DNA of 64,000 nt from Rhypophila decipiens (Eukaryota; Ascomycota; Sordariomycetes; Sordariales; Naviculisporaceae): assembly GCA_033297075.1 (NCBI GenBank), contig MU858152.1, positions 1 through 64,000 on the forward strand. The letters are read 5' to 3'. The position numbers were made by a program, and so were the translations under genes. Below the pieces are notes generated by a model. It did no database searches and had not been told where the DNA came from. It saw only the letters and a list, made by a program, of their open reading frames with translations. This document shows, piece after piece, positions 53,315 to 62,875 of this stretch (positions are counted from its first letter, which is position 1; every line of letters starts with the position of its first letter).

Positions 53315-53433
53315 ACATACGACCATAGGTACTGGAAAACTCGGGATCCCGTCTGCTCTCCCATAGATAAGCCAGTAACCGCTAGACTAGTAGTTGGGTC
53401 GGTGACGACCAGCGAATCCCTGGTGTTGTATGT
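53315..53433 (+). rRNA. 5S ribosomal RNA
   Basis: 119 nt beginning ACATACGACCATAGG and ending GTTGTATGT, so the ends pair as helix I. Conserved internal words are all present: GGAAAACTCGGGATCCCGTC, GCTCTCCCATAG, TAGTAGTTGGGTCGGTGACG and CAGCGAATCCC. The TACTGG/CCAGTA arm pairs perfectly. A TTTT follows for Pol III termination. Filamentous ascomycetes carry dispersed 5S genes, and this one stands alone. No disabling change was seen. Confidence 0.93.
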
Positions 53434-53807
53434 TTTGCCATTTCCACCTTTTTGCCCCTTTTTCTTTTTCGCTGCAGCAACTACAAATAACATCTTCATC
53501 CTCTTGCAAAATGGCATTTTTCCAGCCGGCATTTTATTTTTTTATTTAGAACTTCCTTGATTATATTATATCAGCGGTCCATCGGGCTTTTACTACCTAT
53601 TTTGTAATTCTTGTCACTCTCGACATTTATATCGCTATTATCCATATCAGGATTCATCTCACGATCTGACCCAACGGTGAGGATTAGCGAGTATGATCTT
53701 AGCTTACTCAGCAGCACTTGCCTTTATAGATGGATTGGATAATATTGAAAAGATCTCAAATAACTAGGAAGTACTACTAAATTGTCCAACAGTCATGTGC
53801 ACCGATC
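53434..53807. other. intergenic, no gene seen
   Basis: 374 bp, AT-rich, between the 5S gene and the end of the kinase-HET gene. Confidence 0.55.
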
Positions 53808-56800
53808 TTAGTGAATGATAACCGGAGAGCCTGGTTCCTCGGTCACAACATGTCTCTGGGCAACTCTCCCAACCCCAATCCGTTTCCATGTCCCCATACT
53901 TCCCGCACTCGGGGCAGTTGACCTGATAACGACGAGAACATAGCAAACCAGCTGATTCTGAGTAACACCGAGCACAACACACTTGGCCCCGGGCGGTAGA
54001 TGCTCCTCGCCATTGTCGAGTAGAAGACCATTAATGTAGCTACTGGTGAAATCGAACACCGGCGCCCCTAGGAACAACGACTCCGGGTCATCTCGATTGG
54101 CGCCCGTGGGTGGTGACAACCAGCCCACCTTGGGGTTCCAGTCAACTGTTCCTCCTGGTATGTCTCGCATGAACTCGATCCCCCCTTTCCAGGCCATCCA
54201 TGACCAGGTGGGCACGGGTCCACCTGAGAACTCTTCAATCCCCTCGAGTGGTTGCTTCCCCCTATGCCAGAGCAGATAACGGTGGAGGTGGTTCTGGAAG
54301 ACGCCGTATCCCCCTTGGCCGCCGACGGTCTGGATCAGTCGAGTCTCGAGTCCCTTGATGGCCACGGGTCTGTCCTTGGCGAATGATAGCTTCTTGTTGG
54401 AGTATTGCTCGTACAGATCTTGGAGGAGCTTGATCTTCTTGCCCTTGGACTGTGAGACGGCGTATGCGGGGAAGTTGCTGTCGCCGAGAAAGGATGCTTT
54501 GTCACTAATAAGGTGATTATCAGTACGGATTCATTCTTTCTAGGTTGGGAGCATACAAGCCGAATGATCTGCCGCGTTGGTGAACTCAACTCACTTGTTC
54601 ATTCTTGTCAGTGTCTCACATCGCACACCGCTTCCACATTCCCAGTACGTCTGGCTTTCAGTGAAGTGAATGGTACGTCTGGCAAGAGCTCTCTCCTGTA
54701 AAACCCAACCCCGGCTGTTGATGTCACTGCCATCGACGTGGCCGCTGAAGTCGTTGATCGCCTCGCAGACATAGTACGAGATGCCGCTTTTGGCGTCCGT
54801 CATTGGAATCGCCTGCCGTTCGGATCTGGGCTTCAGAAATCCATCGTCCGTCCCGGAGGCACATGTCGCGGCAATGACACAGTACGCGGAGCTGAAGACC
54901 TCTTCCATGCGTTGAGACTCGCGGCGCCAGTCTTCTCTGTCGTCCTGGATAATACAGAGAGAGTCGATCCAGAGAAACCGGTGGCCTAGACTGCGGGTCA
55001 CTTTGATCGCGTCCAAGAAGGTCTTGGGAAGATGATCGAGAGGGATGACCCATTCTTTCCGACCTTGGACATTTGCTTTGAGTGTCTTTAGAGTCTTTTG
55101 ATGGTTGGGTCCCCACATATGTGAGAGGGCAATGTACTTGGTGCCTTGGTCGATGTGGCTGGTGTCACAGACGAGACGAACACTTGGCGAGGAGTCGCCC
55201 ACGACATCGATGAGGCGTGTTGGAAAGAAACTCATATTTCGCGGGCAGCAATTGTGAACCTCGTCGCATTGGGTAAGCCAGTGAGAGATGACGCTCATGT
55301 GGGCTTTGCTGCCGGCTTCAGGAAGACGAGGGAATCCGAGTTGGATGCCGCGTGGGGGATAACCTGCCGACAGATGTTAACAACGGACTTGGCATGATAC
55401 TTCAAGGGCGGCAGCCAAGCAACATTCATACCTTTATCCGCACGACAAAGAGTTGCAACGCCTCTTTTTTCATCTCCTCGAGCAGCAATGCGAGCTTCAG
55501 CCCTGAAAAATCCGAATGTCGTACCCGCCGCTTCGTCCCTCCCGTTGCACCACGTGAGCAAGAGACGACATAGAGTGCAATTTGATACGCCGATCCGTGA
55601 CTCCAGCGAGAATACCGTATCACTGAACTCACAGTTGGGTGATAAGAGATCCAGGCCTTTGCATCGAGTACACAGTGATGTGCTTTCGTGGGGAGGGAGC
55701 ACTGTGTGGACATCGATAGTTTGAAAGATCTGACGTGCGAGGCCTTCGTCGGGCGTGTATTCCCAAGTGTTGTTGAACTTTAATGACAGTCAGTAGAGTC
55801 ACACGTTAGCAGTAATACTGGAGTGTTGAAATACCTTCTGTTGACGAGGAAGAGAGCTTAAGCTAATGTGAAGTCATCTTTGGTTTCGTCTAAGAGCACT
55901 CACCGTCTGCCGGCATTATTAGTAGATGACAACGAAGCCATTGGTGCTAACTTACCGACTAATGCGTTCCAAGCCAGATGTCGTGTCAATCTACGAGGCG
56001 CTGGGAATTGGAAAGTTGAGAGCTTGCTAGGGGGTTGACTGACCATCTGGCCCGTATATGAGATGTCAGATTAACCGCCTAACAAAACTCAGAGACTGTT
56101 CAATTAACCCACATACTTGGAAGATTTCACTCAGCTGGTCAGCAAGATTGCGAGTTTTGAGGGCAGTTGGAAGCAAGCACTTACATCCTGTTTGTCGTTT
56201 TTATTAGTGATAAAATAACCGTCTGCGTGGATTCAAAAGTGTTGCGTGGGTCATCGACGTACATCCTGAAGCGAACAGGTATTAGTAGGGAATGAATGAC
56301 CGCAACGTCCAGATTTCCGAGCCACGAAACTCTTTAATATACCATAGGGTTCCTGTTGCGAGCTGTTTGGCCGCCTAGAGAGTTTCTTCTGGCATCTTCA
56401 ACCGACAGATGAGCCATCGAGGTGGCGAGTGAACGTGCTGTTGACGTACTCGTTGTCAGCTCAAGTCTGTAACTGCCCACCTTCACATCACGCAGAATAT
56501 CGGTCATTATATCGTCAAACTCCTCAGCGTCAGCTCGAGCTGGCTTGTTAATAGGCCGCACGTCCTCATTCCATGTAGCAGTGGTTAGCTCGACTCTGGG
56601 AGCAGTGTTGGATGCGGAGCTCCTGGCTTCCGAAGCGTCCGCTGGCTGGCGCAGAGCTCGCTGCGTCCTTGTGTTTCGGTCCGGAACGTTGACAACCAAT
56701 AGCCTGTCTTTAATGAGCCTAACCAAGCGATGTAAGGGCGATCCCGGCTTGTGGTCATCTAGGAGATATTTAATCGTTTGCTTAACAACAGGGCGGAGGT

Positions 56801-58263
56801 CATCGGACGGATTGTCGGACGGATTGTCGTTCCAGAAGGGCACGGGCGGCTTAGAAGGACCTCCGCCTCTCACCGCCGTTCGAAAATCTTGGAGCCCACC
56901 CAGTCCGTGAGCCAGCCAGATGGCAAATTCGAGGAAGACACATCCAATTGACCAAATGTCGTAGAGCCGTGAGGCAGGCTCATCGCGTCGAGCGTCCAGA
57001 TCAAACTCCGGTGGCATATAGGTAACCGAGATAGCGGTCGTCTTGGTTGCGTGGCCTCGATGTTGGGTGATTTCATTGTGAACTTTGGCCAGACCGACAT
57101 CGGCGATCACCAAACGCATCTCGTCAAGGGTTTCGCCATTGCGGCGGAAGCAAAGGATATTTGGCGGCTTCAAGTCACCATGACGGCAGTTCTCGGCGTG
57201 TAGCATACGAATACCCGAAGCAAGGCCCTTGAGCTGCTTGAAGGCCCAGCAATGTGTGGATGACAGCGTCGAGTCAGTCTTGGCCCAAAGCTGCTCCAGG
57301 TTGCCTTCTTCGGTCCAGGGGAACAGGAGAAAGTGGTTTTCAGCTTGTGTGTAGTATGCTATTCCCCTGATGAAGTGACCATGTCCAAGCCGGTTCATGT
57401 GCTCAAGGTTCTTGGCTTCGTTTTTGGCCACCTCCACAAATCTTTCAAAGGACCAACGGTCAGCTTTTATCAGCTGCTTCTGGGCCACGCAGAAGTATCG
57501 GACACCATCGATATCCTCGTATTGGAGGTCTCTCTTGAGACAGGGCGCGCGTCAGTGTCTGTAGCACAAAAATAGCCAACCAAGTAGTACACAATGTATC
57601 AGGTTTGCTTACCAGAGTGTCCTCATCGGCCACTTGAAGATGGTCACCATGCACCAACTGCTTCTGTACTAAACCGTAGCCGCCTTTGTTACTGTCTGCA
57701 GCTGCTGTGTCACGGGGACGAAATGGAAGTGTCGTGTCGGTGTGAACCTCGTAATCGAAGCGAAGACCAGGGGTAAAGACCGGCACTATAAGACGATGCT
57801 GCCAGATCTCTACTACGAGGTGGAGAATACCTGGCAGAAGTTTGCCAAGCTGAAACTTGCTAGTCCAGTCTTTAAGCTCCATTCTGTGTGGTGAGTTCTT
57901 CAACCCGTCCCTGACAGCATTGTTGAGCTTATCCCGATTAAACGGAAGCTGGTTGTCCCCGTACTTGGTCCAGTAGAGAGCAACGATCAATTCCGGGGTG
58001 TTCGTGAGCACAAGAACGGCAAAAGTCTTGGGCGCGTCCCGCAGAATGAAGGTAACCAGATCCTGAAGTCTAGGGTCATCCAGAATAGAGGGATAGGTCG
58101 ACTCCAGCTCTGTCTCCACGACCTCACGAGACAAGATAGCCTCCAATTGCCGGGCAGGCAGATATTCATGTCGCGGTCCGTTCACCATGCATCGTTTGAG
58201 CTGATTCTGGAACAGGGATGTCTCCGACTCCGTGTCACTCGAATCCTCGTTGATGACGCTCAT
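53808..58263 (-). CDS. protein kinase-HET fusion, with a one-base frameshift in the HET part
   Basis: Exon 1 58263..57614 carries an N-terminal domain shared with the neighbouring kinase (EYLPARQLEAIL, then RDAPKTFAVLVL). After a 79-nt intron, exon 2 57533..56343 is a kinase: RHGDLKPPNIL (HGD instead of HRD), IADVGLAK (DVG for DFG), a PPEF APE-like motif and YDIWSIGCVFLEF. Seven one-codon exons then lead in frame to 55777..54595. That exon opens with NNTWEYTPDEG, has a C..C/C..C motif, then the HET core (KYIALSHMWG, RFLWIDSLCIIQDD, SRGWVLQERALARR). The last exon is 54504..53808. Near 55300 the frame shifts by one base between KPAAKPT and SVISHWL. Likely role: kinase-linked recognition or incompatibility signalling. 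If the two halves are separate genes, the HET half lacks an upstream start codon. Confidence 0.72.
55778..56342 (-). other. ladder of seven candidate 3-nt microexons
   Basis: Minus-strand order: GAT 56265-56263, GAT 56187-56185, TAT 56115-56113, ATG 56046-56044, TCG 55958-55956, ACG 55906-55904, AAG 55837-55835. Each is preceded by AG (CAG, CAG, AAG, CAG, TAG, CAG, CAG) and followed by a GT donor (GTACGT, GTAAGT, GTGGGT, GTCAGT, GTAAGT, GTGAGT, GTATTT). The eight introns are 77, 75, 69, 66, 85, 49, 66 and 57 nt. Branch-like words include CTACTAATA, CACTAATA, GCTGACC, TCTGACA and GCTAACG. All introns are phase 0. Confidence 0.6.
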
Positions 58264-59284
58264 GTTGGACGGCGGATTGGTTGTTGCTTTCAGTCGGGGA
58301 AAAAACTGGCCCAGGCGGAAACTTGACAAGCCTCGGATCAGTAGATGCTTCTGTGAATATCAGATGTGATCCGTTCAAGTTAGCGAACTGGGGCTTATAA
58401 AGCTGGATCGTCAGGGGTTCGGGAACGAACACGGATGCGACAATAGAGCAAGCAGAAAACACGGCACAGCCTGCAGCGTGGGAGCCGCATCGCTGCAGAG
58501 TCGGATGGTCTAAGAGACCAAGACGTTGCAACAGGGGAACTGCCGACAGCTTCGAAAGCCAATCGAAGACGTGATGGCGATTGGTAGATTTCGTCAGTTA
58601 TCTGAAGAGACATGCGCTGCACTCGGACGACTGCTGTCGGAAGCTGCAGATAATAATGGAGCAACTCCATTATGAGAGGCCAGAATCCAGCGGTGTAACT
58701 TCCTCGAGAGCCCAGACAGCTGGGCCTAGACTCCAGCTCCTTCCTGCTCTCGCGTCATGTTCAACCTTTGCCCCACCCAGCCTTCTCACCGTTCTTAGGC
58801 CCTCAGGACCGACCCAGCCCCTGCGCAACACACCCTCTGCTCGATTTCTGATCAATGACCTCTGACGTATGTAAGGCTCCGGTGCGGGGTCATGTCGGGA
58901 AGTTCAATGATGCGCCGTCCTCAACTCGACGGCAGAATCCTGAAGGGGGGAGCGGCAGCGCCCGGCAGCAGTGCGCCCGGCGACTGATTGGACATCGTTT
59001 GAGGCTCCGGGCAAATTTTCAGTCATGCTATTAACGCCACAGAGGCACCAGACACCCACCTGCCAGGCTTCTTTTCTTCACCTTTCCACCCCTCAATCGG
59101 TCAAGGCCACCCAGCCATGACCAAAAACAATCACGGATCAGACCGCCAGACCGAGGAGATTCTATCGGCAACTTGCTTCGGATAAAGAGAGGGCCGCTGC
59201 ACTAAATTGGACATGCCGACCGCTTTTCTACGTGCCATCGGGCACTCCATATTTACCTTGCAACTTCTTCCTGTTTCAGCAGCC
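58264..59284. other. shared upstream region of two divergent kinase genes
   Basis: About 1 kb between the start codons of the kinase-HET gene and the second kinase, so both promoters lie here. A pyrimidine-rich tract (about 59067-59095) precedes the plus-strand gene. The frame upstream of each start stays open for some codons. An ATG at 59213 in frame with the plus-strand gene is an alternative start. Confidence 0.55.
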
Positions 59285-60999
59285 ATGGGACAAGGCCCCA
59301 GCACTCCTACGGACGAACAACGACAGCAGATGGAGGGCAGCATAGACGAGCTTCACGCCTCGTTGAGTGACGAACAGTTCGAAATCCGGTGTCCCATCAC
59401 TCGAAACAAATGGCTGCTTCCAGAAGTCTTGAAACAGAACATCACTGCGGAAAGAGTGCAGGCTTGCACCTCATACAGAGACTCTATATGTGACGAGTTT
59501 GAAGCAGAAGACATTGTCACCAACGCAAAGAGGGTATTCGCCATCCTCATACTCTGCTATTACGACCGCAGCATCATCGAAGAGCTACTTCTAAGGGAGG
59601 GCCTGACTGATAGAGACCTCCCCTTGGAAAAAGCCCCCAACACTAGCTCGCTGATAAGCCCCACGAGCGGCAAGGAGTTCAAAGCCTTCGGAAAGTTCGG
59701 AAAGTTCGGAAAGCTTGCCAAGGAATTCCTGGAGTGTCAATGGCGCGTCTCGTCGCCCGTGTTCGACGAGCCTTACAACAGCCAGCCGGCCGAATCTCAC
59801 ATCCGTACACTCAGCGTCAACTGTCCATTGCCGTTGAGAAACAAAGAGCATCTCACAAACACCCAGACAAGCAGCGTGTCCAAGTGCGAGCTTCACCCAG
59901 CGCACTATCCTTTGGCAAATGAGGTGAGCACCAAACTGCTGACAATCAGCCTGAGATACATGACCTACGATGCTGACAACCCTTGAAGAACGCAAACCAT
60001 GTCCCCGTGGCTGTCAAGGAGATATTTGGCAAAGATGCGGATGACATGTTCAAGAAAGAGATTGACACCCTCCTTAAGATGCGTCAGTTCAACAATCCTC
60101 ACTTGATCAAGCACATCGCTGCGTGCCGTGCCGAGTCAGACCCTCCAATCCGCTGCATCATCTTTCCTTTTGCAAGCGGTGGCGACCTATGCGCCTACTG
60201 GGACTCTGGTGACACACAGCCACGAACTGCGGAGCTGGTGCAGTGGTCACTGCAGCAGATGCACGGCCTGGCGACGGCTGTGCATGACCTCCATGGAGGT
60301 TTCCCTGATGACCCACGATCCAACGTTCGACACGGAGATCTCAAGCCTCAGAATATCCTCATCTTTGAGGATCCGGGCGAAGAAAAACGACTGGTAATTG
60401 CCGACGTGGGAATCGCAAAGGTCCACATGGGACCAACAGCCGTGAGAACGCAAAAGGCGACGGGGACCTTTGCAACAACAAGATCCTACGAGGCTCCCGA
60501 GGCCCACCCGGATACCAAAAAGAGAGATGAAAGAAGATCGCGGACGTATGATGTCTGGTCGCTGGGATGCATCTTCCTCGAGTTCACAATCTGGCTGCTC
60601 TTCAATGTCCGGGCGGTAAACGACTTTGCGGCTCATCGTCCCAAGATATGGACTGGGTATGACGGGCCTGGAGGCTTTTACGAGATATCGCCTGAGGGAA
60701 TTCCGTCTGTATGCAAGGAAGTCCAACGAGCGCTGGCTGATCTGCTCGATGATGATCGCTGTGGTGAAGATACGGCGTTGGGTCAGCTTGTGCGGCTTAT
60801 CTCGCGCAAGATGCTCGTCGCTGAGGTGGCTGGACGCTGTGATGCGGAGAAGTTGGTAGAAAGTCTGAAATGTATTTTGGATGGGTCTCGTGACAAGGGC
60901 AAGGACTATTTCCTGAGACCGTCGGGGAGACGTGTGGTGACACCAGAAATGTTTTGTCCGGTGCGTAGGGGATCGAGCTCGAATTCTATTACCAAGTAG
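59285..60999 (+). CDS. Ser/Thr protein kinase-like protein, paralogue of the kinase-HET kinase
   Basis: Two exons (59285..59923 and 59989..60999; 65-nt intron) encode 549 residues. The N-terminal domain of about 200 residues resembles the one on the kinase-HET protein (LPEVLKQNI, AKRVFAILILCYY, DRDLPLEK) and holds a triple FGK repeat (FGKFGKFGK). The kinase shows VAVKEI (lysine present), KKEIDTL (alpha-C Glu), VRHGDLKPQNIL (HGD for HRD), IADVGIAK (DVG for DFG), YEAPE (APE) and YDVWSLGCIFLEF. It ends after the kinase with no HET domain. The start at 59285 is chosen for its context (GCCATGG). It is probably cytosolic. Divergent arrangement with its paralogue suggests an old inverted duplication. 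Confidence 0.85.
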
Positions 61000-61297
61000 A
61001 ACAGTGGCTTTTATAGAAGAGATAGTATGGCTTTTTGTATCTTGTTCGGTTTAACGAGTAACATTTGTTTAATGTCCATATACCCTGTTTATGATGACTG
61101 ACTAAGGATAAGACATGGATGGAGATTAAAGAGTTGCTGGTGACTGGGGAGAGAAGAGAGAGGCCGATAAAGAGAAGAGGGCAAGACCCCCCTTATATGC
61201 TTGTCTCCTGGCTGACTCCGATGACAATACAAGACATGGATTATATTCACCACGATTGACTGGAGCCATCCTGTAATGACCTAACCAGTATAAGATT

Positions 61298-62326
61298 CTA
61301 CTTTGTCCTCTCAGAAAGCCAGTCGACCAGAACTTCCAAGCTGGTGCACTTGATGACCAGTTTCTTGGATTCGTCATGACTCGGACTGTTGTCTCTCAAG
61401 ACATCTTCCAGGCTAATACCGGCAATCGAACTGGCATCCAACGAGACAACATCAATGTCTTTTCCCTCGACATCATAATGACTATCCGGGCGAGGAACCT
61501 TATACCCCTGCCCAGTCTGATCATCCATCTCCGGAATCCAGACAGGGATCCAGCCGGCTCCAAGAGCCCCCTCGACATCATGTTTGTATTCGTCTCCCAC
61601 ATGTATTTTGACCCAGTTACTCGATTCCATGGTTGCAGTTTTCTTCAAGCCTGTGAGGCCTTTTGCCAGTCCCTCGGCAGCCTCAAAGATGTTGGTATCA
61701 GGCTTTTCATGACCCACGTCGTAGGATATACACGTGAAGTCGATGTCATCAGCGGTCCGAGGGTCCTCTCTTGCTTCGCGTGAACCAGTCCCAAATCGAA
61801 GCGGACTAACCCGCAGCCCAAAAGAGGTCAAAATGTCTGGGACGCGATCATCCGAGTTGGTGATGGCTCCGACAATGACTTGATCAAATGGCGACGCTTT
61901 TGTCGAATCAGACGAGATCGATCTCAGACGATGGAATAATGTCCTCAAGCCGGGTGATGGCTCCTGGTATCCGTCTGCAGACGAGAAGCGATGCAGTAAA
62001 GCTGGTGCTAGGCCGGCAGGAAGAGGTGTCCTTTGTTGTGATTGAGGCAGCAGGGGCGTGAACGTGTCGGTGATGACCTTTGTCCACCAAGCCGTGGCAC
62101 CCATTCCGACGGCCCTTCCATAATTAGGATATTCCTTTGCAGAGCTCTTGAACGCAGCTCGGAAAGAGGAGCGCACGTCGGCCGAGTTGAAATGATTTGT
62201 TCCGTCGGGGTTGATGCCGACGCCAAATTTGTGCGCAACCAACGTGTATTGCTCTTCGACGGATCTCTTGGGTTTAAAGAGTGTGCCAAAGGCGTCGAAG
62301 CAGATGAGGAGGTTACGTTTGGTCAT
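61298..62326 (-). CDS. HAD-superfamily hydrolase-like protein
   Basis: A single-exon, 342-residue protein. Motif I is LLICFDAFGTLF at the N terminus (nucleophile Asp; the second Asp of the usual DxDxT is replaced, as in the HDHD3-like subgroup). Motif II is in VGAITNSDDR, motif III Lys in VGHEKPDTNIFE and motif IV in HVGDEYKHDVEGALGAG. All are spaced as in Cof/HDHD3-type phosphatases. No signal or membrane segment is present. Yeast has a homologue of similar build with unknown substrate. The start is the first ATG (MTKRNLLICFDAF). Confidence 0.88.
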   Translation of the reverse strand: MTKRNLLICFDAFGTLFKPKRSVEEQYTLVAHKFGVGINPDGTNHFNSADVRSSFRAAFKSSAKEYPNYGRAVGMGATAWWTKVITDTFTPLLPQSQQRTPLPAGLAPALLHRFSSADGYQEPSPGLRTLFHRLRSISSDSTKASPFDQVIVGAITNSDDRVPDILTSFGLRVSPLRFGTGSREAREDPRTADDIDFTCISYDVGHEKPDTNIFEAAEGLAKGLTGLKKTATMESSNWVKIHVGDEYKHDVEGALGAGWIPVWIPEMDDQTGQGYKVPRPDSHYDVEGKDIDVVSLDASSIAGISLEDVLRDNSPSHDESKKLVIKCTSLEVLVDWLSERTK

Positions 62327-62875
62327 GGTTGCTGGTGATCATGCAAGGGATTTTAGTGATGACTGAATTGCTGACTCTCATCCAGAACTGCGGGGAAAGT
62401 GAGACACCGATTTGTAAACAAATGAATGGGCCAGATGCGGTTGTAAACATCGATGTATCCAGTGCAATTGGCTTGGTAGACTTTCTGTATTGTTTTGGCT
62501 GTTGTGTCGTGGCTTTTTGGACAGATTTTTGGTGTTGTGGTGCATGAGTCTTGGCTTGTCCTTCCTCGACCTGATGTCAAGTTGTTACTCGTGGCTACCC
62601 GGAAACAGTTCTGTTAGTTCACTGTCCCCAACTGGCGAATACGCCGGCAAAGCAGGATAGCTCACTAACAGCGATGTTCGGACTACCTAAAACCCTAACC
62701 CTGGCTGCCTTCGAGATCAGGGGTCGATGGGTCAACAAAGCAAAAGTAAAGCAAAGTAATGCTTCTCATATTGCTATTGCTTATTACTAGGTATAATGAT
62801 GCTTAAAATGCTATCCCGTCCATCGTGTCTCGGCAAAAAAAGAAAGAAAGAAACCTTGACCAAAATGTATTATAC
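62327..62875. other. intergenic, telomere-like word
   Basis: 549 bp. It contains AAAACCCTAACCCTGG near 62688-62704 (a short telomere-like word) and an AAAG run near 62836-62851. No gene was seen. Confidence 0.55.

Noticed and set aside
55956..56046. A new gene start at the ATG of 56046 (MVSQPPSKL..)
   Set aside because: Ending it at the GTAAGT donor gives a 91-nt exon, which breaks the frame needed for the HET N terminus.
56076..56078. An eighth microexon (TAG-GCG-GTTAAT)
   Set aside because: It would leave introns of 34 and 29 nt, too short for fungal splicing, and its donor is poor.
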